Below are positions 32,561-45,787 of a stretch of 64,000 nucleotides of DNA, one piece after another. The notes beneath the pieces are model-generated. The model was not told the DNA's origin, searched no databases, and saw nothing but the letters and a program-made list of their open reading frames with translations. The stretch comes from Piper betle. Its lineage: Eukaryota > Streptophyta > Magnoliopsida > Piperales > Piperaceae. The DNA lies in NCBI GenBank assembly GCA_033002965.1, contig JAURVB010000052.1, positions 62,001 through 126,000 of the forward strand, in the 5' to 3' direction. Position 1 is the first letter of the stretch. Each line of letters starts with the position of its first letter. A program made the position numbers and the translations under genes.

Positions 32561-35161
32561 GATGCACTGTCACAGACCGAATGCACTCTACTGCCATTCA
32601 TGATGCAGAACCACCGTGCGTATATTGTATTACTACCGACTAAGTAGAGCAATTTTTGTGGATGTAAGGGCCAAGTAGTTACCTCACCTTATAGAACGAA
32701 AACTACTTGAGGATGTTCTTAGCTTTGAATAGAGACTACATGTCACAGCATTCAGAGTAGAGTTGGGTCAAAGATTGAAGACATGATATAGTTATGTTAA
32801 CATCATCCTGGTAGAGGAAAGTTAGGTGCATCAGAATTATTTGGATGCAATGGAACATGATTGACTACACCTGCCATCTTGCATACCATCGCCTTAACAT
32901 GACATCCTTGTGTCAGATGTGTGTTGCAAGATAGTCTTAGTGATAGTCTTATTGGGATCATCAAGTAGTGTTAGTGAGTCTTCTAGGAATGTATATAGAT
33001 AGAGTACGAGAACATGGCAGTATGATATCTAGATAGAATGACCATAGTGGTCAAGTTGCTCAATAAACGTAACAACATACATGTGACCTACACCCAGGGT
33101 TCCATAAATCAGATTGTTAGCAAATGACCAGATATGCGGTTTAACTCATTTAGAGTTTGTCCTAGCTAGAGAGAGATATTTGACTCCTACTAGAATTTTC
33201 GCATACATGACGGGTTTAGTGCTGGAGCATCCATTAGGGAGATAGTGTTGTCCTTGTGCTTTGCCAGCACGATTAGGTCCTTACCTTGAGACATAAGATT
33301 GAGCCTTTGACTTGAGTATAGGAGGTACCTTCGTGGTACTATTTAGAACTTATAGTGCAGGTAATTGATGACAGACTAGTCTAGTGGAGACAACTTCACC
33401 CAAGCTTGGGAGCGACGCAGACAATGACTTTAGTCAGACCAGATCATGTTGACCAGATAGAGGCATATCAGTGTTTGCTCATCTTGGCTTATGGCTTTGC
33501 TGGAGAGTCTACCAAGCTATAGTAGTCATGTGAGTCCGGATTAGTGCTACAAATCGGTATAGGATGCTAAGTCACACACCACTAAAGAACGGACGAGACT
33601 ATATCAAACCTCAATAAGAGGCCCTGTAGACTTGAGGAGAGATAATGGTCCTTTGGGTCTTTTGAATCCCATCCGTTTGGAAGTGTATGACTAATACGGT
33701 ATCGAGAAACACATGCCTACTGTTAGTTGATTGAACTAGAGCCACTTAGGAGCCGTCTCTTAGACTCGTCGTTGATTGGCTATTCCATAGGCTGGCCACC
33801 TATGGTAGAGTCCAATTATGATGATCTTGGAAGCCTGTTCATGGACCTACCCATATTTTTGAGTCACTCGGTATCCTATATAGAGTTTCACTACCCCACT
33901 GTGACTTAGACATATATCCTTATATCACCACAGATAGAGTGATATACATATCTAGTAGCATTTTTTTCAGCTATTGCACTCTTCCAACAGACCTTATGTC
34001 AAACTATGTGAGGATGAGACACTTCATAGTTAGAATTGTAGAGCAGTGTGACCAGTTTTTCATTAGAGATCCATTTACTTGTCATGTGACCAGAGATATT
34101 AGACAGAGCTGAGCCTCTACTTGAGTATGTTCACACTCACCTTTCAAGATATATGAGTCCTACTATTTGTTTATCAGATAGTTGAGATGAGCAGACATTG
34201 ACCAACGCACATGGCACAGACCAGATGCAAACCCCATAGGTCCATGCAGAGTATGTTTTCATACTCATTGAGACACACTGTACATGTACTGGTGTTCTCA
34301 CCGTCATTCCATTACAGAGAACCCCCTTCAGCAACAATTAGTCATTGTATAGATATCCACCAAAGCCATAGTATGCAGTAGAATCATAGCAGCTATCCTT
34401 GTTCCATTATGGAATAGAGTGAGAGATACTAGACTTTGGACTGAGTTAGCTAAGACCAAGTGAGCAGTCCAGTTTCCCTTATAGGGACACCTGAGTGTTT
34501 AACCTAGACTGGCAATAGTAAGCCATACAGCTCCTTAGCATATCCTTTATTTGGTACAAGAGCCCACTATATACTAGCAGGACTCGCATGACACCCTAGT
34601 ATAGCCGTAGAACTTGGAGCAAAGTACCCTCAAGGTACATGTAGTTGATCTATCGCATTGATGAGGATAAGGGAGACATTGGTAGATGTTAGGCTGCATA
34701 CCTCGCACCGAGATAGTTTTTCCTGATGTAGTTCAAACTATGAACTTGCAGTACTTTGAGTACTTGCTCGACTACCCAGTAGACCCTTAGGGGAGAGCTT
34801 AGGTTTTTCCTGCCGAGGTCATTGCATTTCAGTCTCCATAGTTCACAATGACCCTAGGAATTAGTCTAGCAGAGGTCAGTCTAGCAAGACAATTCAAGCT
34901 TGTATTGTCAGTGCAGACAGATGATTCTAGCATATATGGCATGTCTTGTCAGATGATTGGAGCACGTGTAGTCTATCCACCCAAATTAGTAACGAGCTAC
35001 CGATCTTCATCAGTGTTCAGTATTCTAGCTTCATGGTGGTCTGTTTGGGCCTGGTGCAGCTAGCTTTCGAGGGAGAGCTATCAGTCTACCACCAAGAGGA
35101 CATTTGTAATTGATTCCTTTGATCATAGTTTATGTGAGAAATTTCAAGGATGGAAGTTTTA

Positions 35162-35174
35162 TAGGGTGGAGAGG
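35162..35174 (+). other. Polypurine tract of G1
   Basis: TAGGGTGGAGAGG ends at the base before the 3' LTR start TGGTAAAGTGCC. Just upstream, TTTCAAGGATGGAAGTTTTA is a decayed form of the motif seen before the tracts of U, V and W. Confidence 0.7.
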
Positions 35175-36758
35175 TGGTAAAGTGCCATTTTTTGTGTTAG
35201 GGTTTTACCTTTTTTAGTTTTGTCCGGTTCAGGTAGTCTCGAGTCGATACGAGCAAGCTCGAGCCAGAACAATATTAAGAATATGAGTATGAGGCTCAGA
35301 TGGTCGTATGAGTATGTTACAATTGCTGAGTATGCCCGACATGCAGATGATAAGAGCATGAGTTATTAGTGTGTACAAAGGTATACAGAGTCGATTGTAT
35401 GTGTTAGCCGGGATTTTATGCCTACATCTAGGCCATTGCAGCATTTAGTATTCGTTTGGAATTTGCTACGTATTTCATTTGCATGCAGCATAGGAATTTT
35501 GGATCACTAGATGTTGCCCATGTGGGCCCAGCTAGATGGAGTTCACAGTTCTATGCCCATTTAGCCTTTTTGCCTCGATTCCCACCTATAAAGTCACTTT
35601 TAGGACTTGAGCCAGTTTTAACTTTGGACGGTCTCAATCTGAGCTTTTCATCCATATGTATATTACACATACCCATAGGTGGACCCCACTAGGCTACAAG
35701 TTGTCGGATGTCTGGATCGTGCCACGTACCACGTGGCATGTTTGAGCCATCAACTCAGCGTTAAATTCACGAACCCGTTGTTTTTGCTCCCATTTTTGGA
35801 GCTACACCCCTATGCCGCCACCACTTGGGCTTGCCATCGGTGACACCCCAGCCCTCCTCTAGCCATTGCATCGGTAGGGTCGTGACCATCTTGCGGCCAG
35901 CTACCAGTCTGTACCCATCATCGCCACTAGACCCGCCATAATAGCCGCTGGCAATAGTGTTTTTAGACTCATTTTTTGTCACCGCTGCCACCCTTTTGGG
36001 CCATTTTTTGGCACCGACGAGTGTCCTTTGAGGAAGCCAACCCGACGGTTTCCGCTCCCCGAGATTTACATTTTGAGGCCACCCACGACCATTGCCACGG
36101 CCACGATCGCCGCCACCAGCATCGCTGAACTCGGCGGGTATCTGCTCCTTTTCTTGCCATTTTTCAGCCGACTAGCGGCTGGACTCCTTCGATCATCACC
36201 ACGATCACATTGCCCGTCCTACCCTCTTTCAATCGAGAGGAACAGCAGCCTTTGCCGCACGGCTGTGGCCTTTTTCTCACAACAGGCATAGCTGCCCTGT
36301 CTGACCCGTTTGCCTGGTTCGTGGTCCGCCTGTCCATGTCTGTGGCTACTGCCCGGTCCTTTCACCAACCCGCCAACCCATGTCTGAGTCTACCTGCCAG
36401 TGATTGAGTTCATGTCCACCCAGTCAACCCAGCCCAGCTTCTCAGTTAACCCATACCGGGTTGGTTCAGCTCAGTTTGGTCTGGTTTAGCTCGGTTCAAT
36501 CTGATTCAACCAAGTTTCAGCCTATTTCTCGACTATTTTCTGTAATTCAAGAACTCTTGTATTAGTTTAGATGCATATTCACATGATTTAGCATGATTGG
36601 ATGTTATGATGATTTTATTTATTTAATTATTTATTTATTCATTATTATTTATTTAATTTTTTTCATATGTTTATCAGATATGATGAATGTTTATATGATT
36701 AATTGATATTATTAATATTATATTTACTTATGAATATTAATCTTATTATGTTTATTAA

Positions 36759-36792
<34 letters not shown>

Positions 36793-38266
36793 CACTTATT
36801 TATTTATTTGTTTGGTATGTGTAGTTATTATTTGTTTGTATTTAATAATGTATTCTTATATTGTATAACTATGATGTTATTAATATTCATTATTAATGAG
36901 TATTAACTATTATTTATTTATTTATTTATTTATTAAATTATTATATATATTTTTATGTGTTTGTTTATATGTTTACTAATACGAGTATATATTGATATTT
37001 ACTCGTGTTTACCTATACATTTATATAGTATAATCATATTATTAGTTTATGGTTAGAGTATTGTTTATGTCTATATATTTATTATTTATCTAATTATCTA
37101 TGAGTTCATTTTCTTTTTTTATTTATCATTTATTAGTTATTATTATTATGTCTTGATTTGCATGCCACATGTTTAGTTATAGGTTTGTTGTTATTGTTTT
37201 CTTTGTTGTGATGTATTGATGATATAATCACACCCCATGAATATACACCATATAGAGATGTTAGTATTTTATTTAGTAGTGGGTTTCGATATAGGTTGCG
37301 GAGTCTAAGCTCGTCGTAGATATGATGATGTGCTTGGAGCTTGGACTACAGGTCCATAGGACTCTCTCTTTCTATTTAACTCCTTGCGTGTAGAGTTTGA
37401 TCGTATTTTATATGTAGAACGACATCGGAGGAGTTTTATCGAATCCCTCCCATGTCAAGCCATTTAGTTGTATTTTCTACCCATGCTTAATAAAACTACA
37501 AAGATGAGATTCTTTGTTGGTTTTCGAACTTAAACACTAGAAATTTATGATATAAGCCGCTTTCCTAAGCCTATTATATAAGTACGCACATTTTTATAGA
37601 TTTCAAGAATAAAATAGTGAGCGGTATGGAGATATGTATGAATCACACTAGTTCCTTAAAACCATGAGGTAGAGCGGTGTATGATGGTACTGTGTAATGC
37701 AGCGTATTTCTGAAATATGTGGCACTAACTTTACTGTTCTTTTTGCCACTCAAGTACCGTGGCATGTGATATGGAAGATGTGAGGGTGTAAGCGCTGTAT
37801 GTATGTATGAATATGATTATAAGCCATACATGCGAGCCGGCAATTGTTTAAGTATGTTTGCTTACCGCCCATTGTGAGGCAATCTTAAAGTTTCATAAGT
37901 TTTCTGGGTAATGAAATACCCATTTGCCAGATTGTATTAGAGTTTTTTGGACTAATAACATTCATTAGTGATGGTTTTCATATAATATATATACATCAAT
38001 GCAAATCCTGAGTCGACTTTGGTAGGAGGATAGATAAACGCTACACACACTTAGGCTCAGCATAGTTATTTACTTTCTTATTTTTATTTATTTTTGATGT
38101 GTTTTGACATGTATTTAATAATGTCTTCCATTCTAATGACAAGAAGAAAGTTGTTTCGATCTATTTCATCGATCGAGTCGTACCGACTGACAACTTTAAA
38201 TTTGACTTGACTCGATCGTAACATTTCTGATTCGATTCTTAAGCCAACCGAAATTGGGGTGTTACA
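35175..38266 (+). mobile_element. G1 3' LTR, 3.09 kb
   Basis: It runs from TGGTAAAGTGCC to AAATTGGGGTGTTACA. The start is a variant of the G2 start TGTAAAACCCCATTTTC. Internal order matches the 5' LTR: GTCGGATGTC near 35702, the CCACC-rich segment 35800-36180, TTTA-rich DNA 36600-37140, and the CTTGGAGCTTGGAC block near 37333. Divergence from the 5' LTR is easily visible, so the insertion is not recent. U sequence resumes at 38267. Confidence 0.85.
36761..36789. repeat. (TG)n microsatellite in G1 3' LTR
   Basis: About 14 TG dimers. The same position in the 5' LTR holds a (TA)n run, so the two LTRs of one element now differ in repeat motif. Confidence 0.9.
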
Positions 38267-38333
38267 TGTTTCATGACTTTAAGGCTCACATAGGCAAATT
38301 GTTAGCCTTTGCCCGAAAGTGTTACTCCACACG

Positions 38334-38380
<47 letters not shown>

Positions 38381-39240
38381 GTATTAAACACACGTACGGG
38401 ATCATCATACCACATCCCAATCCAAAAACATACATGGTTCAAAAAATTTAGGGCATAAGCCCACAAGATAATACTGTCCACAAAATAAATCCAAATGCAT
38501 AAGCAAATTAGCACAGGGCCCCCAGCACCACCATGAGTCGCTCATCCCCACACCTAAGACTACCAATGGCACGAGACCTTACCTACATAGATATAGGAAA
38601 AATATTAGTAATATAATGAGTTTGATTATCAGTATGAAATAACAATTGGTATTACAAGTTGGTAGATGTGTACTCTGTTACCAATAGGAAATCTTAAAAT
38701 ACTTCACAAAAGACTCTTATAGCTGTAAACAAGAATAACATATTTTAAAAAGGCCAGTGCACAAGCATGACAAATTTAAACTCATACAGAAAAACTTAAG
38801 CCTTCACATCTTCATATAATACTCATTGTGGTACTCAAGTGACAAAGGAACAGCTAAAGTTAGCACTATAAATTTTGAATATGTACTACATTATGTGATA
38901 CCCTCTTACAGTGCACTACTTTGGGGTTTAAAGGAGTATTAGTGTAATTCTTACCACTTGTACAGATCTCTCATATTTATAAAACCGTAAACCCTCATAA
39001 TTATACTTAAGAAGATTAGGTGAGGACTTGTATAATTAGTTCTAGAAGTTAGCTTTCGAAAACCATTAAGAGATCTCAACCATTAAGTTTTATTAAACTT
39101 ATAGAAACTCAACTAAATGCCCAACATCAAAAGGATCCGATAAAATAACATTGATGTCATTCTATGTCTAAAACGCAATTTAACTCAACACAAAAGGTGC
39201 CAAGTAGAGGTGAAACAAGGAAGTCCTACAAACTTAAACG
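38267..39240 (-). mobile_element. U LTR fragment right of G1, with (AAT)n
   Basis: Continues the U LTR interrupted by G1: CATGACTTTAAGGCTCAC parallels 11521-11535 and 14680-14700, and 38780-39070 parallels 15190-15480. An (AAT)15 run at 38334-38379 is an expanded form of the short run at 14720-14740; the all-leucine minus frame there is an artefact. No coding content is seen. Confidence 0.7.
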
Positions 39241-39940
39241 ATTAGAGCTCTACATCCTATAGGATAAGTGTGTACAAAGTTGACTCCCACTTGCATGTAT
39301 GTTTGGGCAAATCATGTCTTTGAAGGAAACGTTATAATTATAGCATAATAAATCAGAATTTGCAGGATTTGGTGTAGATGCCACTATAATCAACTTGTGA
39401 GTCTTCTTTCTCCTTCATAGTGCGATGGACATCACTAGGGCTTACCAACTTGTTCATGACCCAAATTTCACTCTTCCCTATAAATAACAATATTAACTAA
39501 AATTATACTTGAATAACATAATAATTCTTACTTTGTTTGTATTCTTGGAAATTCTTATTTCTTAGTGTAATCGACGGAGAAAAGGATGCTAGGGCATCAA
39601 AATTGCACATGAATAGTTATGAAATAATAACTCTATTTGAGAGTCATCACTATAAGCTAAACACCATACGTTCCCCTACATATGAGCATAGTCCCATTAG
39701 ATATGTACCCATTACATATACTTACTGTCCCCTTAGGTCATCTCAATAAGCAATTCATTATTAGGGAGGGAATTAAATAAACATGTCTAACACTCATCAT
39801 CTCCACTATGTCCATGCTTTCTATTTGTTTCATTTCATATCTAGGATGATAATCATCAAAATATGGACTTAAGGTTATGCCAATCCTAACACAAGCTTGA
39901 GCTTTCCAAAATTATCCAAGAGTATAGATGTTGTTGCAAT
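39241..39940. other. Unassigned, with words shared with 4020-4130
   Basis: CATGTATGTTTGGGCAAATC near 39293 recalls 4052-4073 and 6625-6646. Otherwise nothing recognisable is seen; the 70-codon plus frame has no domain. Confidence 0.35.
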
Positions 39941-41460
39941 TTCAATGTATCCCGTAAGGCATGCATTGAACAAGTAATAAAGTGATGAGTGAGTATCACT
40001 CCCACAAGGATTTGACATTATAACGTCATTGTTGATAACAAGATTTATTATGCTTAGTGAACTAATTACAAGGAGTATATGATTTGATGAAAATCTACTC
40101 TAATCTTTCAAGATGAGCAAGGTAATGTAACTAAAGTAGCTAATCTAACTCAAAAAATAATGCAAGAGCACAAGAATAGAAAACAACAACCAAAGTTAAC
40201 ACAAGTTCGCTTACTTAATTGAAAATGGATCTGGGATGTATAATTTTATTTAGTTAATAGGTAACATAGCTTATCATGTTAAACATGTTACGCATGATTG
40301 TAAATGATATTCAGGAAAACGAGTTTAACTATAATGGTATTCCGCTATTTATTACAAACTACTACCCTGATATCACTTTATATTTTTATGCCAACAAGAC
40401 CAAATTGGTGCTTTACGATTATTTCTCTTATGTGGATATTCACAACTCTAATATATTCCTACATTTAGAATCATAAACTACTTATTTCAAAGACATCATT
40501 GATCTGCCTATTCCTAGTACTCAATTGAGTCTTTAACTCATGCAATAATTAGCTTCTCTCTTCAAGCATTAAGAGAAGACATGAAATAATCAATTCAACA
40601 AGCATACCAAGATTACATCAACAAGATATATTATATATCAACTAAGATCCATTATGCATCACTAACCACTATAGTCTCCTCATCCAAGATATGCAAATTT
40701 GTGATGGTGAGGCCCTACCATGAACTTCTCTTTAGTAGTGTTATCTTCCTTGTAACTTGGCTTTTATAGCTTATTCTCTTCAGCATTCATTTCCTCTTTT
40801 GATGGCCAATGTGGAACACTCAGGAATTAAGGGTAGAGAGAAGAATAATGTGTTTTCTCTTCGAAAAGCATCTCCCTTCTTCATGTGATGAGGGTATATA
40901 TAACTGATTGTGGTAGAAGTTCTTCTTGGCAATTCAAGAGCTTCCTTGAAGCTTCCTTCCTCGCATGTTGACTCAATCATCACTCTTTAAACAGTGTGGT
41001 CCAGTCTTGTTCCTTGTTCTCTCTATGGCTTGTGGAGTTGGTGAAGCTATTTTCTGAAATTCAAATTGTCCCAATTGAAGGAGTATGCAGATCTTAGTCG
41101 CAGTAACTTCCTTGTAGCTTCATTCTATACTAATATACATGAGATGTTCTCCTTTAATCATTAGCATTAGGTGAGTGTATTTCTTTCTTGCTCATCAAGG
41201 TGTCCATCTAATGGCTTCTAGTTGCGGACTTGGGCTAATTAGGTAAATTTGTCTAAAAGATGAGAGCATGTGCATAAATTGCTAACTTAAAGGTCAGGTC
41301 AAAGACATGTGCAGGAACATGCAGAGGGTTGCAGAGGAATGCAAACTGACTATGTGTAGGACTATCCATACTAGGATATGTCCCAAAGTAGTCCATCATA
41401 GGTTGATGAAGGAGCTGTCTGACTTCTACTTGCAAGTGCCCATGGGCTTTCACCAATTTC
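39941..41460 (-). mobile_element. Athila-like LTR remnant
   Basis: At 39965-40150 the sequence CAAGTAATAAAGTGATGAGT...TCACTCCCACAAGGAT has the layout of the inner LTR end of Athila/Tat elements and resembles 2080-2240. At 41080-41290 it matches 3790-3960. The two anchor regions lie about 1.1 kb apart. No primer site or polypurine tract is visible and no coding trace is seen. Confidence 0.45.
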
Positions 41461-41884
41461 TTTAAAAAGATAGTATCTTGCTTAGAAGCAGCTGTAAATT
41501 TACTTAAATTTTCAATATTATAAAATTTTTCGAAAAACCTTATTTTTATAATGAAAACACTAGGGAAAATGATGCTAAGACATAGAAATGATTAGAAAAA
41601 GCTATCAAAATGTTGAGTTACTCTATGAAGTATCAGTTCACAATGATAACAAGACATGTTCTTAGCACGCTCCCCAAGACCCTATTATAGGTTTTTAACA
41701 CTTCTCCAAAAATAGTTGTAATTCGGGCCAAATCCCCTCATTCATTTTTCCCAACTATAATTTTGGCAACGTTTTCATAACAATCAACAACATAACGATT
41801 GATTGAACGTATGTTGACCATTCACTTAAAATTAACCACATACTTAAATTTCCTTTAGCCATCTCAATCCTAGGGTACCCAAAC
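41461..41884. other. Unassigned; left flank of the V array
   Basis: AT-rich, nothing recognised. The five bases before the V array are CAAAC. Confidence 0.4.
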
Positions 41885-43025
41885 TGTAAAACCCTGAAAA
41901 AAATAATTAGGTTATTTTATTTAGGGTTTCATAAATCTTAGAACGAATCATAAATAATATTTTATTAAATTAATTCTTAAGAATCAAAATCATAAATTAT
42001 TAATTATAACCTTTATAGTACCAGTACGATGGTATTTATGGATAATTTTAAATAAGTTTTATTTATTAAAATTTTTTGGATTGGGAGTCATGAATACAAT
42101 TTGACACTCATTTGCTTTAACTCAATAGTCAGTTTTTTTCTACTTTTCATTATCACACAAATGGTTGGTGTTTAATATATTTATGCGTGTTTATTTTCTT
42201 TTGTATAAAAATTTAATGTAGAGACTTCTTGAATTCCACTTATATTCTTCTATATAAAAGAAAATTCTATTGATGTTAAATAAAACACCATCTTGATAGT
42301 TTGTGAGCACATTTGGTTCACAAAAGAAAGGCTTTAGAGAAGTTTTATTCATATTAGGATTGCATGTCATAGTGCAGATGCCTCGTCAAAATTCCAAGTT
42401 TGTATAATTACTCGAAATATTATATATTCCTATATTGAAGCCTTGGTCAGCCTGAGCCAACATTTGATCACCATGCCCCAAGAGTAACCAGGGTGAAAGA
42501 ATTAACTTAGTCCGACAGAAACTTCTTAAAAGAATAAATACATGCCCCTATGCCGAAAGGGGTCACAAGGCGTAGTGGCGCAAGAGGACTCATTACGCAC
42601 TTTTGATGCTGAGAGGGTAAGACAATGGCAAATATCGGTAACTACAAGCCGTGGGCCACGTAGCGTGTGTACGCATACATGGGATTGTAACTTGACGGGA
42701 GGCCACCCATCCCAGCATAGTAAGAGCTTGGCATAGGCTTATAATCACTAAAAGGTTTAACTAATGATGTTGTGGAATATATTAACTTGTTTCTTGTTAT
42801 TATATGACTTAGTGTTTTTATTACTAACGCGGAATTTCCTCTGCAGGTGTGAACATGGAAGGATGGGTAGAGTCGGGACAACCGGAAGACTCTATTATTA
42901 AACTTTTGAATTTTTTTTCTTATTTATTATTATACTTTTAGATTGTTTGCATGGCAGTGAGATTTCGGTTCAGTTCATGGGGCTTAGATTTATCTTAGCA
43001 TTTGTTATATTAAATTTTATGTCAT
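41885..43025 (+). mobile_element. V1 LTR (first LTR of V array)
   Basis: It begins TGTAAAACCCTGAAAAAAAT and parallels V2 (43813-44994) over its length, including a TATA-like TATATAAAA at 42251, GTGAGCACATTTGG near 42303 and AATTACTCGAAATATTATAT near 42407. The last 80 or so bases, including the GTTACA end, are missing; the primer site follows directly at 43027. Confidence 0.8.
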
Positions 43026-43812
43026 TTGGTATCAGAGTTGTGTTTCCCATAAAACCATGCAAATCAATCCATACCTTGTTAAAAGTCTAGGAGTTCACTG
43101 TCCCAAAGGTAAATTTCTTTTATATAAGCATTGATCATTCTTTTATAGAATTAATTTTAATTTTTAGATGGCAAGTAATTATAGGTGTGTCACTTATGTC
43201 ATACTACGTGCATGTGACACTTAACCAATGAGCGTATATAAGATGTCGTTACAATCAGAGGTGTTATCTATGTAGTATGGGTGATATGGGACACTTGTGC
43301 GATCTAGATGATAGTGTCATGGGACAATGTGTCCGACTTTAACTATGCATATGAGTGACCATGCTTAAATCGAGAAAAAAAATGCACTAATGAATTATAA
43401 TTTGCTATGTGGCTAGATATGGGTTTATGGAAAGTAAAGACACCAATGAAGTATAGAGAGTTATTTAAAATGACTACTCAAATGTAATAGAGGATCAACT
43501 TTTGAAGTGTCCTCACACAATTTGGCTTTAACATGTAGAAGTAGTAAAAAGTAGATCAAATTGACTCCCATGATCAACCATTACAAAGTAGAAGTGGAAA
43601 AAAATTGTAAATCCTGATTTTTCTAGAATCAACTTTCATAAGAAAAGGTGAAGATATTTAAACTAAATGCTGTAGAACTACATACAAGTATACTAACGCA
43701 TAATGGAAGAAATGCCAAAAATAAGATAAGAAAGAAGCTAGATGAATGAGTAATTTTCTCCATATAATTAGATTATATTTTCAAAGACAAAAATTTTATA
43801 AGCAGGGGATAT
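43026..43812 (+). mobile_element. V interior, copy 1 (non-coding, ~0.79 kb)
   Basis: Starts with the primer site TGGTATCAGAGTT (11 of 13 match to the initiator tRNA-Met site) and ends at a purine tract AGCAGGGGATAT before V2. It aligns with 44995-45787 over its full length, so this short interior is the family's standard form. No open frame is conserved. V is therefore a short non-autonomous LTR element. Confidence 0.8.
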
Positions 43813-44994
43813 TGTAAAACCCCGAACAAAATATTTAAGTTATTTTATTTAGGTTTTTGTAAATCTTATAACAAACAATAAATAATATTTAATTAAATTA
43901 TTTATTAGGAATAAATATCATAAATTATCAATTATAACATTTAGATTAATGGTATAATGGTATTTATGGATGATTTTAAATAATTTATATTTATTAAAAT
44001 TTTTTAGAGTGGTAGTCGTAAGTGCAATTTGACACTCATTCGCTTTAACTCAATAGTCAATTTTTTTATTTATCGTTATCACACAAATGGCTGGTGTTCA
44101 ATATAGTTATGTGTGAATACCTTCTTTTATAAAAATTTAATGTAGAGACTTCGTGAATTCCACATATATTCTTCTATTTAAAGGAGAATTTTGCTAATGT
44201 TAAATAAAACATCATCTTGATAGTTTGAGAGCACATTTGGCTCATAAAGGGAAGGCTTTAGAGAAGTTTTATTCATATTAGGATTGCGTATCGTCGTTAC
44301 AGGTCCCTCATCAAAATTCCAGGTTCGCATAATTACTCGAAATGTTATATATTCCTATTTAGGAGCCTTGGTCAGCTTGAGCCTACATTCGATCACAATA
44401 TGCCGAGCATAAACGAGGTCAAAGAATTGACTTAGTCTAGCATGTGGCAGCACCCTTAAACTTCTTAAAATATTAAATACCGGCACCCTTGCCTAGAGGG
44501 TGCAGTAGCGCAAGATGATTCATTATGCACATATGATACCAAGGGGATGAGTAAATGGCAAATGTCGGTAACTACAAGCCGTAGGCCACGTTGCTAGTGT
44601 GCGCATACATGAGATTGCAGCTAGTGGGGAGGCCACACCTCCTGGCATAGTAGTAGCTCGACATGATGTTTTGGAATATATTAACTTATTTCTTCTAATT
44701 ATATTACTTAGTGTTTTAACCAATAATGCGGAATTGCCTCCGCATGTGTGAGCATGGAAAGATGGGTAGAGTCAGAAGAGCTGGTGGACTCTATTATTTG
44801 ACTTTTGACTTTTTTTCTTATTTGCTATTATACTTTTAGATTGTTTGCAAGACAGTGGGATTTTTGTTTGGTTCACTATCTTATATTATTCCGAGCATTT
44901 GTTATATTAAATTTTCTATCATGCGCTTATTTAAAATCTTGAAAATTAATAAAAAATTAATTTTTGAGACACTAATTTTGGTTCGGTTGTTACA
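43813..44994 (+). mobile_element. V2 LTR, complete, 1,182 bp
   Basis: Runs from TGTAAAACCCCGAAC to GGTTCGGTTGTTACA. It is the best reference copy of the V LTR. It contains TATTTAAAGGA near 44176 where other copies have TATATAAAGGA, and the 44741-44800 block GAATTGCCTCCGCATG used to recognise fragments elsewhere. Confidence 0.85.
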
Positions 44995-45787
44995 AGTGGT
45001 ATCAAAGCTATGTTTCCCATGGAACCATGCAAATCAATCCTTACCTTATTGAAAGTCTAAGTGTCCACTGTCCGAAGGGTAAATTTTATTTATATAAGCA
45101 TTGATCATTCTTTTATAGAATTAATTTTCATTATTTTTGATGAGAAGTAATTATGGGTGTGGCACTTATGTGTTATGCTAGGAGCATATGATACTTAACC
45201 AATGAGCGTATATAAGACGCCTTTACAATCAGAGGTGTAATCTATATAGTATGGCTGGTATGGGACACTTGTGGGAAAAGGATGACAGTTTCATGGGACA
45301 GTGTACCCAACTTTAGCTATGTGTATGAGTGACCATGCTCAAATCGATAAAAAAATGCACAGATGAATTATAGTTTTTTATGTCGCCAGATATGGGTTTA
45401 TAGAAAGTAAAGATAGCAATGAAGCATAGAGAGTTGTTTAAAACGACTACTCAAATGTAATAGAGGATCACCTTTTAATGTGTCCTCAAATAATTTGGCT
45501 TTAAGATGTAGAAGTAGTGAAAAAGTAGATCAAATTGACTCCCGTGATCAACCATCACAAAGTAGAAGTGGTCAGAAAAATTGTATATCGTGATTTTTCT
45601 AAAATGAACTTTCAAAAGAAAATGTGAAGATATTTAAACTAACTACTATTAAATTAGATACAAGTATACCAACGCATAATGGAAGAAATGCCTAAGATAG
45701 GATAAGGAAGAAGTTAGATGAATGAGTAATTTTCTCCTTATAATCAGATTATATTTTCAAAGACAAAAATTACCAAGCCGGAGAGAT
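44995..45787 (+). mobile_element. V interior, copy 2
   Basis: Primer site TGGTATCAAAGCT at 44997-45009, then non-coding sequence parallel to 43026-43812, ending with CAAAGACAAAAATTACCAAG and GGAGAGAT. That ending is the V version of the TTTCGAGGATGAAAATT...GGGGAGAT motif kept best at 63313-63345. Confidence 0.8.

Larger units (their letters stand above)
31263..35161 (+). mobile_element. G1 interior, 3.9 kb, apparently non-coding
   Basis: I see no gag, RT, RNase H, integrase or chromodomain motif in any frame, and no long open frame. Parts recur in G2: 32430-32750 is present inverted at 47940-48240, and 33190-33960 is present directly at 48235-48955. This shows the interior is a family sequence and not random decay. 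LTRs of about 3 kb with a non-coding interior fit the class called LARD (large retrotransposon derivatives). The 60-codon frame at 33727 starts with TTG, not ATG, and I reject it as a gene. Confidence 0.65.

Noticed and set aside
33727..33909. 60-codon frame with a homologue at 48730-48945
   Set aside because: Both begin at TTG, the similarity is explained by shared element sequence, and no domain is recognisable.
38334..38379. Leucine-run protein (38302-38514, minus)
   Set aside because: Product of an (AAT)n microsatellite in a U LTR.
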